64,000 nt of DNA from Pedobacter antarcticus (GCF_900112985.1 NZ_FONS01000003.1:248001-312000), one strand, 5' to 3'. Shown: positions 23,483-33,779, counted from the stretch's first letter. The notes: a model not told the origin generated them from the letters alone. Translations and numbers: made by a program.

Positions 23483-26296
23483 ATGCGTTTTTTTACACTA
23501 AATAAATATTTAATAATCAGCAAAATAGTACTACTGACTTCCATATGTACATCACATACGGCGATCGGACAGGTATATTCTGGGGAACAGAACCCACTTA
23601 GTGTAAAATGGAAGCAAATTACCAGCGGAAGTTTCCGCATCATTTATCCCTTGGAAATGGAGGCAGATGCACAGCGTATGGCTAATACTTTCCAACATAT
23701 TGCCCCTGCCATCGGAAATAGCCTTAACGTAAAGATTTCGCCCATTCCGATACTCCTGCAAAATCGCGGAGTAATCGCTAATGGCTTCGTCCAGCTAGGT
23801 CCTAAAAAATCCGAATTCTTCAGCACACCTCCTCAGAATTTCGACAGCCAGGACTGGTTGAATAACCTGGCTGTTCACGAGCTCCGGCATGCTGCACAGT
23901 TCGACAAATTAACCGGAAGCAGACCCTACCCCTTCCCTGAACAAGTATATTTTGCCTGGATGGGAGCCAGCATCCCAATGTGGTTTTTTGAAGGTGATGC
24001 CGTAACGACAGAAACAGCCCTTACCTACTCCGGTCGCGGCAGGCAACCTGCATGGATCATGCCCTACAGAACAGCCTTACTGGAGGGTAGAAAGTTCAGC
24101 TACAGCAAGGCAAATTTCGGATCGGAAAAAGACATTACCCCCGGCTATTATCAGCTAGGCTACCTGCTGTCTTCAGGCATCCGCAAATCGGCTGGTAAAT
24201 TTGTATTTGATAGTGTACTGACAGACATTAAAAAGAGACCATTCAGGCTTTATCCTTTTGCAGGCAGCCTGCAAAAATTCACCGGTAAAACCGGCCGTCA
24301 ATGGTACGATGCTGTCAACAGTGAAATTGGAAAAGAGTGGCTGCAGCAGGACCGGAAGAACTTATCGGAGACTTATCCTCAGCTCAGCCCGCCTGCTACA
24401 TTCGAGACTAACTACATGCTGCCGGTTCAACTGAAGAACGGCAATATTTTAAGTCTGCTGCAAAGTAAAGCAGAAACTCCGGCTTTTGTACTTCTGACAC
24501 CTGAAGGTAAACAGACAAGACTTAAATCAATTGGTCAGCAGGAAGAACCCTGGTTCAGTTATTCAGCAGGCAAGATCGTTTGGAATGAAATCCGTTACGA
24601 TATGAGATTCCGCCAGCGAAGTTATAGCGTGGTCTGTATCTACGATCTGGAAACCAAAAAAGTTAAACAGCTAACAACCAGGACAAGAATCTTCTCCCCC
24701 ACCCTTTCTGCCAACGGACTCAAAATAGCTGCAGTGGAAATTGATCTTTCTAACAAAATTAACCTGATCGAACTGGATGCAGCTACAGGAAAAATTATCA
24801 GAACTTTTCCTAATCCAAAGAATCTGCAGATCCAGACGCCAGCCTACAATGATAAAGGGACCCTGATTGCCTACATAACCGGTAGCGAAGCAGGAAAAAC
24901 TTTAAATACTGTGGATAGCAGCGGAAAAACCACGATTCTCATACCAGAAACCAGACAGCAGCTAACAAGACCGGTATTCATTAAATCCTCAATCGCATTT
25001 AACGCGCATTACAATGGAATAAACAACATTTACAGCATAGACTCAGCCGGCAAGAAGATAATGGCACTGAGCGCCTCTAAATACGGCGCATTTAATGTTT
25101 CGGCCATTCCTGGTAAAGACAGTTTAATCTTCAACGATTATCGCTCTTATGGTTATGCGATCGCAAAAATGGGCAATAAGCCTAAAGAAACCGGAACCAA
25201 TACTTTCGTTTACTTTGGTCAGGCTGCTGAAAAACAGGAAAATACGGGCAGTGTGTTCGAAAACATCCCTGACAGCACCTACACCAGCAAGCGATATAAT
25301 GCCCTGGGAAACCTTTTCCGCATACATAGTGTAATTCCGGTTATTGAAGATGAACACAAAGGCGGTATCCAGCTCGTCTCGAATAACCTGCTGAACACTG
25401 TAGATTCCTACGCAGGGATTGCTTATCAGAGTGACCTTGGCAGATTCGAGTATAATGCCGGAATAAGTTTAAAAACCTTCTACCCTATTTTCAACCTGAC
25501 CTACCGTAACAGAGCACGCAGAACTTTCTACAGCACTCCGCCCACCGGAATTAAACAAGGAGACTGGCGGGAGAATTATGTTAAACTGGAAGCACTGGTT
25601 CCTTTTAACTTTAGCAGTGGCCACCACAACTACGGCATAAGTGTAAGAGCGGGCACTAGTTACACGCAACGTTATATGCCTGAACAGATGCCGCAAAACT
25701 ATATTACCAGAATCAGATTCCCACTGGAGACCGGAGTTTCTTTTTCTCATATCGTGCGCTCTTCAGCCAGAGATGTTGCACCGCGCTGGGCACAAATTCT
25801 GAGACTAACTTATCTTGGCCAGCCATTTGATGCATTGCTGAGTGGAGATGTGTTCGCAGCGGAGGGTTTTCTTTATTTCCCCGGAATACTGCGCAACCAC
25901 AGTTTTATGGCTAATTTTAATTATCAGTCTGCTTCCGGAATCCGTAGCTTTAACAATGAGGTTAGCACGGTCTATGGCTATAATAATATCCGGGCAAAAA
26001 GTCTGATGAAAAATTCGTTGCTGATGAATTACAGATTCCCGTTATTCTTTCCTGACGCAGAATTAAGCTCGCTGGCCTATATCCGCAGTGTGAGAGCGGG
26101 CCTGTTTGCACATTACGAGAATCTGGGCAGGGAATCAAATCTGGGGCAGCCCAAAACATATGGCTTTGAGGTATTCAGCAGCATGAATCTACTGCGTTAC
26201 CAGCCGATAGTGGATGTGGGTACCAGATTTATTTTTGTAAACCGGGAATACCATCAGAATCCTATATTTGAATTGATTGTCAACTATACATTTTAA
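23483..26296 (+). CDS. Metallopeptidase-like / beta-propeller / outer-membrane barrel protein
   Basis: The 937-residue protein has a signal peptide (to about residue 30). An N-terminal domain carries HELRH (132-136), an HExxH zinc motif, with a possible third ligand Glu170 in FFEGDAVTTE, 33 residues on, as in gluzincin peptidases. From about 320 to 600 there are TolB/WD40-like repeats (GKIVWNEIRYD, ANGLKIAAVEID, DKGTLIAYIT). From about 630 the sequence is rich in alternating aromatic and polar strands and ends NYTF, typical of an outer-membrane barrel. The likely location is the outer membrane, with the enzyme domain attached. Substrate and orientation are unknown. Confidence 0.72.
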   Translation: MRFFTLNKYLIISKIVLLTSICTSHTAIGQVYSGEQNPLSVKWKQITSGSFRIIYPLEMEADAQRMANTFQHIAPAIGNSLNVKISPIPILLQNRGVIANGFVQLGPKKSEFFSTPPQNFDSQDWLNNLAVHELRHAAQFDKLTGSRPYPFPEQVYFAWMGASIPMWFFEGDAVTTETALTYSGRGRQPAWIMPYRTALLEGRKFSYSKANFGSEKDITPGYYQLGYLLSSGIRKSAGKFVFDSVLTDIKKRPFRLYPFAGSLQKFTGKTGRQWYDAVNSEIGKEWLQQDRKNLSETYPQLSPPATFETNYMLPVQLKNGNILSLLQSKAETPAFVLLTPEGKQTRLKSIGQQEEPWFSYSAGKIVWNEIRYDMRFRQRSYSVVCIYDLETKKVKQLTTRTRIFSPTLSANGLKIAAVEIDLSNKINLIELDAATGKIIRTFPNPKNLQIQTPAYNDKGTLIAYITGSEAGKTLNTVDSSGKTTILIPETRQQLTRPVFIKSSIAFNAHYNGINNIYSIDSAGKKIMALSASKYGAFNVSAIPGKDSLIFNDYRSYGYAIAKMGNKPKETGTNTFVYFGQAAEKQENTGSVFENIPDSTYTSKRYNALGNLFRIHSVIPVIEDEHKGGIQLVSNNLLNTVDSYAGIAYQSDLGRFEYNAGISLKTFYPIFNLTYRNRARRTFYSTPPTGIKQGDWRENYVKLEALVPFNFSSGHHNYGISVRAGTSYTQRYMPEQMPQNYITRIRFPLETGVSFSHIVRSSARDVAPRWAQILRLTYLGQPFDALLSGDVFAAEGFLYFPGILRNHSFMANFNYQSASGIRSFNNEVSTVYGYNNIRAKSLMKNSLLMNYRFPLFFPDAELSSLAYIRSVRAGLFAHYENLGRESNLGQPKTYGFEVFSSMNLLRYQPIVDVGTRFIFVNREYHQNPIFELIVNYTF

Positions 26297-26299
26297 CCT

Positions 26300-26611
26300 A
26301 TGCGCTTTAAAACTATTCTAATCATCATTTTCACAGTCCTGATCACAATCTTCCTGATGATGAATACAGAGGCTGTCGAATTCAACTTTATTTTCGGAAC
26401 TGGTGAAATCTCTAAGCTCCTTGTAGTGGGGATCTGCACTTTTGTTGGATTTATACTGGGATATTGGGTGGGAAGGCCTAAAACTGTAATCAGCACTTAT
26501 GATAATCGTTTCGATGATAACCAGCTTGAAAAAGGCAGGTATGAAGATGGTCATCTTCAGGAAAACCCAAAAAACACACTTTCAGACGAAGACCGGGATT
26601 ATATCAGCTAA
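26300..26611 (+). CDS. LapA-domain (DUF1049) membrane protein
   Basis: The 103-residue protein has two membrane helices (about 5-22 and 40-60) with NTEAVEFNFIFG between them, the LapA/DUF1049 pattern, followed by a charged cytoplasmic tail (DNRFDDNQLEKGRYED...). LapA proteins in enterobacteria work with LapB in controlling lipopolysaccharide synthesis; a similar role here is only a suggestion. It begins 3 bases after the stop of the peptidase-barrel gene, so it is likely co-transcribed with it. Confidence 0.78.
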   Translation: MRFKTILIIIFTVLITIFLMMNTEAVEFNFIFGTGEISKLLVVGICTFVGFILGYWVGRPKTVISTYDNRFDDNQLEKGRYEDGHLQENPKNTLSDEDRDYIS

Positions 26612-26632
26612 GCTGGATCTGATTCAAAATGA

Positions 26633-26687
26633 ATTCAATAAAAAAATGCCGGTCCTCCATTAGGAAACCGGCATTTTTTTATTGAAT
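26633..26687. terminator. Bidirectional terminator with 21-bp perfect arms
   Basis: Arms 26633-26653 and 26667-26687 are exactly complementary and hold A7 and T7 runs around ATGCCGGT and its mirror; the loop is 13 bases. It separates the converging LapA-like and metZ genes. Confidence 0.92.
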
Positions 26688-26708
26688 ATTAAAATTTAAA
26701 TTAACAAA

Positions 26709-27881
26709 TTAATCAACCTGTAATGCCTGACTGATATCTGCAATTATATCATCAATGTGCTCCAGACCAATAGAAAGCCTTACTGTACCCTGCTCAATGC
26801 CGACTTCCAGTCTCTGCTCTTCAGTTAATTTGGAATGTGTACTGGTTGCAGGATGTGTGGCAATCGAACGGGTATCTCCCAAGTTGGCAGAGATAGAGAA
26901 CATTTTCAGACGGTCCATAAAACGACCAGCAGCCGCTCCACCACCATTAATCACTAGTGTAACAATCCCACCGCCCTGCTTCATCTGCTTTTTAGCAATG
27001 TCGTATTGTGGGTGGGATGGTAAAAATGGATATCTGACCTGTTTGATCTCCTCACGTGCTTCCAAAAAGTTCGCAACTTTCAGCGCATTTTCACAATGTC
27101 TGTCCATTCTGACAGCCAGTGTTTCCAGGCTTTTAGAAAGTATCCATGCATTAAACGGTGACATTGCCGGCCCACTATGCCTGGCGAAGCCCTCAATCTG
27201 ACGAATCAGTTCGTCCGACCCCAGGATAATCCCGCCGAGTGTACGGCCTTGTCCGTCAATAAATTTAGTAGCAGAGTGTATGGAAAGGTCTGCACCATAT
27301 TTTAGTGGCTGCTGCAGGTAAGGTGTAGCGAAACAATTATCTACTACCAGCAGGATACCGTGCTTTTTAGCAAGTGCCCCGATCCACTCCAGATCAATGA
27401 TATCGATCCCTGGATTGGAAGGTGTTTCTACAAAGATCATTTTAGTATTCTCCTGGATTCCATTTTCCCATTGCTCTTTTTTATCAAGGTCTGCATAGGA
27501 ATAGCTGATATTCCATTTTGGGAAAATATTATTCAGTAACTGATGTGTGGAGCCAAAAACTGAGCGGCTGGACAATACATGGTCACCTGCAGCCAGGAAA
27601 GCTGCGAAAGTAGTGAACAGGGCAGCCATTCCTGTCGCTGTCACCCATCCCGTCTGCGCACCTTCAAGTGCTGCCATTTTTTCAATCAGTTCGGTTGTAT
27701 TCGGATTAGCATAGCGGCTGTAAACATTTCCTTCTTTTTCATTCGCGAAAAGCGCGCGCATTTCTTCTGCATCATCAAATTTATAGCTTGAAGTCAGATA
27801 GAGCGGAACTGAATGTTCTTTATACTGACTGCGTTCCGTCTGCAGCCGTATAGCAATGGTTTCAAAGTTATCGTTCGGCAT
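26709..27881 (-). CDS. metZ: Trans-sulfuration PLP enzyme, probable O-succinylhomoserine sulfhydrylase
   Basis: The 390-residue protein belongs to the Cys/Met metabolism PLP family: YSRYANPNT, GMAALFTTFAAFL, VDNCFATPYLQQP and the PLP lysine in SIHSATKFIDGQGR. The family includes cystathionine gamma-synthase, gamma-lyase and O-acyl-homoserine sulfhydrylase. The GQGR stretch after the lysine and the overall form are closest to MetZ, which makes homocysteine from O-succinylhomoserine and sulfide, but cystathionine gamma-synthase is not excluded. It lies 2 bases after an OsmC-like gene and that after ispE, forming a three-gene unit. Confidence 0.83.
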   Translation of the reverse strand: MPNDNFETIAIRLQTERSQYKEHSVPLYLTSSYKFDDAEEMRALFANEKEGNVYSRYANPNTTELIEKMAALEGAQTGWVTATGMAALFTTFAAFLAAGDHVLSSRSVFGSTHQLLNNIFPKWNISYSYADLDKKEQWENGIQENTKMIFVETPSNPGIDIIDLEWIGALAKKHGILLVVDNCFATPYLQQPLKYGADLSIHSATKFIDGQGRTLGGIILGSDELIRQIEGFARHSGPAMSPFNAWILSKSLETLAVRMDRHCENALKVANFLEAREEIKQVRYPFLPSHPQYDIAKKQMKQGGGIVTLVINGGGAAAGRFMDRLKMFSISANLGDTRSIATHPATSTHSKLTEEQRLEVGIEQGTVRLSIGLEHIDDIIADISQALQVD

Positions 27882-27883
27882 GG

Positions 27884-28303
27884 TTATGTTGTATGGATGG
27901 TATAGGTGAAGTTAATTTTCGCTGAATGCCCCAGAATATGGGATACGGAGCAATATTTTTCAAATGTCAGATCGAGTGCACGCTCTGCTTTCTGTGCGCT
28001 AAGTGATCCGTATAGGTCGAAGTGAATATTGATCACCTCAAAAATCGCTGGAACTTCCTTTTCTTTCCGGGTGGCATTAATCCGGATACGGATATCCGAA
28101 AGTTCTTCTTTTTGTTTGCTGAGGATATTGACCATATCAATTCCGCTGCAACCACCGAGTCCTACCAGAAGCATCTCCATTGGCCTGAATCCTTTTCCGT
28201 CACCACCGATTGCTGGATTAGCATCTAATTCTACTTTAAATCCAGATGAATTTTCCGCTTCAAAATTGAATTTATTATTTTTTCTGGTCAGGTTGATTTC
28301 CAT
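27884..28303 (-). CDS. OsmC family protein
   Basis: The 139-residue protein has the OsmC/Ohr fold pattern: an N-terminal beta region, GKGFRPMEMLLVGLGGCSGIDM (family 'P-x-E-hhhxALxxCh-xhD' with one Cys, about 56) and a C-terminal segment EKYCSVSHILGHSAKI with the second Cys. The two cysteines would give thiol peroxidase activity against organic peroxides, as in Ohr and OsmC. It sits between ispE and metZ with 3- and 2-base gaps; the link to sulfur metabolism is suggestive only. Confidence 0.87.
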   Translation of the reverse strand: MEINLTRKNNKFNFEAENSSGFKVELDANPAIGGDGKGFRPMEMLLVGLGGCSGIDMVNILSKQKEELSDIRIRINATRKEKEVPAIFEVINIHFDLYGSLSAQKAERALDLTFEKYCSVSHILGHSAKINFTYTIHTT

Positions 28304-28306
28304 AAT

Positions 28307-29113
28307 TTAAGGTCTGGTGTAAAATATTAGGTTATTTTGCTCAAGCTCCGGCAGTTTTACGTTATTTTCGAATATCCCAAAAACGCTGGATCCACTACCA
28401 CTCATCAAGGCAAATGTAGCACCTGAGTCGTAAAGCATTTGTTTGATTTGTGCAATTTCAGGATATTTTTGAAAAACAGGTGATTCAAAGTCGTTTTTGA
28501 CTTTGCCTTTCCATTCACTTACCGGCAGGTTAATTACGTCTTTAAGTGATATCGGTGGGGCTGCCGGCCGGACTGCACCATAAGCTTCGGCAGTTGAAAT
28601 ATGAACAGGTGGTTTGACGATGGTTATGTGATAGCCGGACAAATCCACATTCACTGCAGAGAATTCATCTCCTATACCTGCAGCATAAACTGCTTTATTT
28701 TGAATAAAAAAAGGGCAGTCGGCACCTAAAGTCCCTGCATAGCGCTCCAGCTCCGTTTCTGTGATACCTAAACTAAATTTTGAATTGATCAGCTTCAGCA
28801 AAAACGCGGCGTCTGCTGAACCACCTCCTAAACCTGCACCTATCGGTATATTTTTCAGTAAAGTAATCTGCTGCTCCGGAAGATCGAATTCCTTTTGCAG
28901 TAAGCGGAAGGCTTTAAGACAGAGATTGTCTTCACCGCTGCCAGGAATGTCAAGTCCCCTAATCTGGCAACTGGTATTTTCCGCCGCATTGAGCTCTACG
29001 ACATCATAAAGTTTTACCGGATAGAATATGGTTTCCAGCTCATGATATCCATCAGCCCGGCGTGCAGTAATATTTAAACCTAAATTAATTTTACAGTTGG
29101 CAAATGCGAGCAT
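28307..29113 (-). CDS. ispE: 4-diphosphocytidyl-2-C-methyl-D-erythritol kinase
   Basis: IspE phosphorylates CDP-methylerythritol in the non-mevalonate isoprenoid pathway. The 268-residue protein starts MLAFANCKINLGLNI and has the GHMP-kinase ATP loop PIGAGLGGGSADAA (about 90-103) and C-terminal LMSGSGSSVFGIF. The open frame reaches 29191, but the ATG at 29113 is the family start. It heads a unit with the OsmC-like and metZ genes and faces away from thyA. Confidence 0.94.
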   Translation of the reverse strand: MLAFANCKINLGLNITARRADGYHELETIFYPVKLYDVVELNAAENTSCQIRGLDIPGSGEDNLCLKAFRLLQKEFDLPEQQITLLKNIPIGAGLGGGSADAAFLLKLINSKFSLGITETELERYAGTLGADCPFFIQNKAVYAAGIGDEFSAVNVDLSGYHITIVKPPVHISTAEAYGAVRPAAPPISLKDVINLPVSEWKGKVKNDFESPVFQKYPEIAQIKQMLYDSGATFALMSGSGSSVFGIFENNVKLPELEQNNLIFYTRP

Positions 29114-29299
29114 AGCAGGTCGTTTCTGCTGCAAACTTACAAAAACCAAAAAGCGCGAAGGCATCTGCCCTGAAAAATAAATTAATAGCATTCTTGTAAT
29201 TTTTACCTTGTAATAGCCAAAATTAAATGATCATGTCCCTGGTATTTTGGGTGTCTGTGTTTTTTTTATGTTATTTTGCGGAAACATTAAATACTACAC

Positions 29300-30094
29300 A
29301 TGAAACAATATCTGGACTTGATGCAGCATGTGCTGGATCACGGAACGCAGAAACATGACCGCACCGGTACAGGAACAATCAGTGTCTTCGGCTACCAGAT
29401 GCGATTTAACCTGCAGGATGGTTTTCCGATGGTCACCACCAAGAAATTACACCTCAAATCTATCATTCATGAATTGATCTGGTTCCTGAGCGGGGATACG
29501 AACATAGCCTACCTCAAAGATAACCAGGTGAAAATATGGGATGAATGGGCAGACGAACAGGGTAACCTGGGACCTGTATATGGATCACAATGGCGTTCAT
29601 GGCCGCGCCCGGACGGTACACATATCGATCAGATCAGCCAGATTATCCAGACCATCAAGACTAATCCGGATTCAAGAAGGATTATTGTTTCTGCCTGGAA
29701 TGTCGCAGAAATTGACCAGATGGCCCTTCCACCCTGCCACGCTTTCTTTCAATTCTATGTTGCCGATGGTAAATTAAGCTGCCAGCTTTACCAGCGCAGT
29801 GCCGACATCTTCCTCGGGGTACCGTTTAATATTGCTTCTTATGCACTGCTGACTATGATGGTGGCACAGGTTTGCGGATTACAATATGGCGACTTCATTC
29901 ATACCCTTGGTGACGCACATTTATACAATAACCATATTGAACAGGCCAAACTTCAACTGACCAGAACTCCTTTTGCATTACCACAGATGGACATAAATCC
30001 TGACGTAAAGGATATTTTCGATTTCAAATATGAAGATTTCAGTTTGAAAAATTATGAGGCCCATCCCCATATTAAAGGAGCCGTAGCCGTATGA
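29300..30094 (+). CDS. thyA: Thymidylate synthase
   Basis: ThyA makes dTMP from dUMP with methylene-tetrahydrofolate, producing dihydrofolate. The 264-residue length and motifs match: [15 protein letters not shown], nucleophile Cys146 in [25 protein letters not shown] and a C-terminal IKGAVAV. The stop overlaps the folA start by 4 bases (ATGATG), so the two enzymes of the folate cycle are made together. Confidence 0.97.
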   Translation: MKQYLDLMQHVLDHGTQKHDRTGTGTISVFGYQMRFNLQDGFPMVTTKKLHLKSIIHELIWFLSGDTNIAYLKDNQVKIWDEWADEQGNLGPVYGSQWRSWPRPDGTHIDQISQIIQTIKTNPDSRRIIVSAWNVAEIDQMALPPCHAFFQFYVADGKLSCQLYQRSADIFLGVPFNIASYALLTMMVAQVCGLQYGDFIHTLGDAHLYNNHIEQAKLQLTRTPFALPQMDINPDVKDIFDFKYEDFSLKNYEAHPHIKGAVAV

Positions 30095-30576
30095 TGTTAA
30101 CTATAGTTGTCGCCATGGCCACAAACAGGGCTATCGGAAAGGATAATAAATTACTATGGCATCTGCCTGCCGATCTGAAACATTTCAAATCCCTGACTAG
30201 CGGCCATACCGTAATCATGGGCAGAAAAACTTATGACTCCATCGGGAAACCACTGCCTAACCGCAGAAATATTGTGATTAGCAGACAACAGGATCTGGAA
30301 ATACCGGGGATAGAAGTCGTTTCATGCCTGGAAGATGCGACTGCATTGTGCAATAGCGAAGAAGAAGTTTTCATTATTGGCGGCGCACAAATATACACAG
30401 CTGCTTTAGCAGTTACAGGAAAACTAGAGATCACTATTGTGGAAGGAGATTTTGAGGCAGATACATTCTTCCCGGAAACAGATCCTGCACAATGGAAAGA
30501 AGTGTCGAGAACGGCTTTTCCGGCGGACGAAAAGAATCAATTGAATTATACTTTTTTAACCCTGATACGCAGATAA
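30091..30576 (+). CDS. folA: Dihydrofolate reductase
   Basis: FolA reduces the dihydrofolate made by ThyA with NADPH and is the trimethoprim target. The 161-residue protein shows [23 protein letters not shown]-type N-terminal blocks (split here: [19 protein letters not shown]), [15 protein letters not shown] and [12 protein letters not shown]. All typical active-site residues, including the acidic residue after WHLPA, are present. It overlaps thyA by 4 bases and is translationally coupled. Confidence 0.96.
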   Translation: MMLTIVVAMATNRAIGKDNKLLWHLPADLKHFKSLTSGHTVIMGRKTYDSIGKPLPNRRNIVISRQQDLEIPGIEVVSCLEDATALCNSEEEVFIIGGAQIYTAALAVTGKLEITIVEGDFEADTFFPETDPAQWKEVSRTAFPADEKNQLNYTFLTLIRR

Positions 30577-30630
30577 TTAATTTAAATGATCTGCCCGTTC
30601 AAAATGTCCAAACCGTAAAAATGGCTTAAA

Positions 30631-30649
30631 ATGCAGCTAAAAGCTGCAT
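30631..30649. other. Stem-loop after folA
   Basis: ATGCAGCT and AGCTGCAT pair around AAA about 55 bases after the folA stop. No T-run follows, so it may be an mRNA 3' end structure instead of a full terminator. Confidence 0.4.
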
Positions 30650-30716
30650 AAGAAATTAAATTCAATTAAACGGTCCGAATATTATATTAGGCTGACTATT
30701 AAATTAAAAATTTAAT

Positions 30717-30724
30717 TAGATTTG
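30717..30724 (+). promoter_or_regulatory. -7 promoter box of secDF
   Basis: TAGATTTG matches TAnnTTTG and lies 50 bases before the secDF ATG in an AT-rich stretch; no clear -33 TTTG is seen. Confidence 0.45.
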
Positions 30725-30774
30725 CCGACTTGTTGAAAAATAATACAGCATAGACAAATAATTACAAACAAAAA

Positions 30775-33732
30775 ATGCAAGGTAAAGGTTTCATTAAATT
30801 TATGGCAATACTATTAGGTATTGTCTGTGTGTATTCACTCTCGTTCAATCTAGTCACCTCGAAGGTAGAAAAAGACGCCAAAGCGTATGCCAAAGGTGAC
30901 CTGGTTAAAGAAAAAGCTTACTTAGACTCCATGTCTAGTGTACCTGTCTATCCGGTCTTCGGTTTCGACTACGAATTCTGTAAAGGCAAAGAGATCAACC
31001 TTGGTCTTGACCTTAAAGGTGGTATGAACGTTACTATGGAAATTTCATTAGGCGAACTGGTTAAATCTTTAGCTGGTAACCCGGATGATGCTAATTTCAA
31101 CAAAGCTATCACAACAGCACAAAATCAGATGAATGCCGGTGGTAAAGATTTTATCAACCTGTTTGTAAATGAATTTGAAAAACTTAGCCCCAACGTTAAG
31201 TTAGCTGATTATTTCTCCAATCAGGATAATGCACAACAGCTGAAAGCTAACGCCAGCAACTCTGACGTTAAGACTTACCTTTCTAAAGAAGCTAACAGTG
31301 CTATTGACCGCTCTTTCATTATTATCAGAAGCCGTATCGATGGTTTTGGTGTAGTAAGTCCGAACATGCAGAAACAAGAAGGTACTAACCGTATCCTGAT
31401 TGAGATGCCGGGTGTTCAGGATAAAGAAAGGGTTCATAAATTATTACAGGGTTCTGCAGAATTACAATTCTGGCAGGTTTATCAGAATGAAGAAGTTTAT
31501 TCTGTGATGGAAAACATCAACAAAACCCTTGCCTCCACTTTAAAAGACACTACAGCTACTGCTGCAGTAAAAACTGATACAGCGGCAAAAAGCGGAAGTG
31601 CTTTAGCAAACCTGGCAAAGAAAGCCGGATCTAAAGACTCTGTTGATGCTAAAACAGCCGACCTCGCTAAAAGCAACCCACTGTTCTCTGTTTTAAACAT
31701 CCCGACTTACCAGGCTGAAAATGGACAACCTTCTTTACGCCCAGGCCCGACTGTTGGCTGGGTAGCTCAAAAAGATACTGCCAAAGTAAATGCCTATTTC
31801 AATTTACCTGAAGTAAAATCTATCATTCCACAAAGTTTCAAATTCATGTGGAGTGTAAGACCGATGGACGGCACTAAAGTATTTGAATTATACGCAATCA
31901 AATCTTTATCTCCAGATGGCAAACCAGATTTAGGTGGTGAAGCAATCAGTGATGCCCGTCATGATTACGATCAGAAAGGTAAACCTGAGGTAACAATGTA
32001 CATGACTGGCGATGGCGCTCAGAAATGGAAAAAAATCACAGCTGAAGCTTCTGCAGATCCTAACAATAAAAAATCAATCGCTATTGTCCTTGATAATGCA
32101 GTTTATTCTGCACCTACTGTTCAGAACGAAATTCCAAACGGTATCTCTTCAATCACCGGTAACTTTACAGTGAATGAAACTCAGGATTTAGCCAATATCT
32201 TAAAAGCTGGTAAATTACCTGCGCCTGCACGTATCGTTGGTGAATTTGTTGTTGGTCCTTCTTTAGGCCAGGCTGCAATTGATAATGGTTTACTTTCATT
32301 TGTACTTGCATTTGTGGTAATCCTGGTGTTCATGGCTTTATATTACAACAAAGCCGGATGGGTAGCTAACCTTGCATTGGTTATCAACTTATTCTTCATT
32401 ATGGGTATCCTGGTTTCGCTGGGTGCTGTATTAACTTTACCTGGTATTGCTGGTATCATTCTGGTAATCGGTCTGTCGGTCGATGCAAACATTCTGATCT
32501 TTGAGCGTGTAAGGGAAGAACTAAATCATGGGAAATCTGTTTCTGCTTCTATTAGCGAAGGTTTCAAACATGCAATGCCTTCTATTATTGACTCGAACGT
32601 TACAGTATTAATCCTCGGTGTTATTCTTTACGTTTTTGGTAGCGGCCCGGTTCAGGGTTTTGCAACTACTTTATGTATCGGTATTCTTTCGTCCCTATTC
32701 TGTGCGGTATTAATCTCACGTCTGGTTTTCGACTCACTGCTTGGTAAAAATGCAAATATCACTTTCGGTAATAAATACACCATTCACGCCTTCAAAAATA
32801 TTGCATTCAACTTTGTTGGACACAGAAAGATCTACTATACTATTTCTTCAATCATCATCGTATTAGGTTTCGTCTTCTACTTTAAAAATGGTGGTTTAAG
32901 ATTAGGTATTGATTTTAAAGGTGGCCGTACTTATATCGTTCATTTCGATAAAGGCATGAATACCGAAGATGTAAAAGAGGTCCTTGCGCCAAGCTTTGAA
33001 CATGAAGAAATTCAGGTTAAAACGGCAGGTAATGACAATGAACTTAAAATCACTACAACTTATCATATTACTGATCAGGATGCCGGTGCAGACAAACTTG
33101 TCGAAAACGCACTGAAAGCAGGTCTGGATAAAACAAACGTTAAATATTCAATCGAAAGTAACCAGAAGGTAGGACCGATCATCGCAAGTGATTTAGTATA
33201 CAGCGCTTATGGTGCCATTCTTTTCTCTTGTCTGCTGATGTTTATCTATATCATCGTAAGGTTCAAAAAACTAAACTATGGTTTAGGTGCAGTTATCGCA
33301 TTATTTCATGATGTACTGCTTGTTCTTTCATTCTATACAATCCTGGACGGGGTGTTACCATTCTCTCTAGAAATTGGTCAGGATTTCATCGCTGCAATCT
33401 TAACAGTTATGTCTTACACAATGACAGAAACGGTTGTTGTATTTGACCGTATCCGTGAGAAACTTGCTGAATCTGGTAAAGACGATCTTTACGGTGAAGA
33501 GCGTAATCAATTAATCAACTTTGCACTGAACAGTACTTTAAGCCGTACCATTTTAACATCTTTAACTGTATTCTTTGTATTACTGGTTATCTTCATCTTC
33601 GGTGGAGAAAGCATCAGAGGGTTCATCTTCGCCTTGTTAATCGGACGTGTTATCGGTACTTATTCGTCACTGTGTATCTCTACTCCTATTGTTATTGACT
33701 TAGGAAAAGGAGAGAAACATCCGGCGCATTAA
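30775..33732 (+). CDS. secDF: Fused protein translocase subunit SecDF
   Basis: The 985-residue protein joins SecD (to about 665) and SecF (about 670-985), as is usual in Bacteroidota. SecDF uses the proton gradient to pull proteins out of the SecYEG channel on the periplasmic side. SecD parts: N-terminal helix, LGLDLKGGMNV, a large periplasmic domain and five helices with VIGLSVDANILIFERVREE. SecF parts: LGIDFKGGRTYIV, then VMSYTMTETVVVFDRIREK. A Lys/Ala/Asp-rich stretch (about 255-305) within the periplasmic domain looks like a low-complexity insert. It is a single-gene unit. Confidence 0.97.
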   Translation: MQGKGFIKFMAILLGIVCVYSLSFNLVTSKVEKDAKAYAKGDLVKEKAYLDSMSSVPVYPVFGFDYEFCKGKEINLGLDLKGGMNVTMEISLGELVKSLAGNPDDANFNKAITTAQNQMNAGGKDFINLFVNEFEKLSPNVKLADYFSNQDNAQQLKANASNSDVKTYLSKEANSAIDRSFIIIRSRIDGFGVVSPNMQKQEGTNRILIEMPGVQDKERVHKLLQGSAELQFWQVYQNEEVYSVMENINKTLASTLKDTTATAAVKTDTAAKSGSALANLAKKAGSKDSVDAKTADLAKSNPLFSVLNIPTYQAENGQPSLRPGPTVGWVAQKDTAKVNAYFNLPEVKSIIPQSFKFMWSVRPMDGTKVFELYAIKSLSPDGKPDLGGEAISDARHDYDQKGKPEVTMYMTGDGAQKWKKITAEASADPNNKKSIAIVLDNAVYSAPTVQNEIPNGISSITGNFTVNETQDLANILKAGKLPAPARIVGEFVVGPSLGQAAIDNGLLSFVLAFVVILVFMALYYNKAGWVANLALVINLFFIMGILVSLGAVLTLPGIAGIILVIGLSVDANILIFERVREELNHGKSVSASISEGFKHAMPSIIDSNVTVLILGVILYVFGSGPVQGFATTLCIGILSSLFCAVLISRLVFDSLLGKNANITFGNKYTIHAFKNIAFNFVGHRKIYYTISSIIIVLGFVFYFKNGGLRLGIDFKGGRTYIVHFDKGMNTEDVKEVLAPSFEHEEIQVKTAGNDNELKITTTYHITDQDAGADKLVENALKAGLDKTNVKYSIESNQKVGPIIASDLVYSAYGAILFSCLLMFIYIIVRFKKLNYGLGAVIALFHDVLLVLSFYTILDGVLPFSLEIGQDFIAAILTVMSYTMTETVVVFDRIREKLAESGKDDLYGEERNQLINFALNSTLSRTILTSLTVFFVLLVIFIFGGESIRGFIFALLIGRVIGTYSSLCISTPIVIDLGKGEKHPAH

Positions 33733-33748
33733 TTCATAATAAATGCAT

Positions 33749-33779
33749 AAAAAAGGCATCCCCAGGGATGCCTTTTTTT
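33749..33779 (+). terminator. Terminator of secDF
   Basis: GGCATCCC and GGGATGCC pair around a CA loop, flanked by A6 and T7. Confidence 0.92.
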
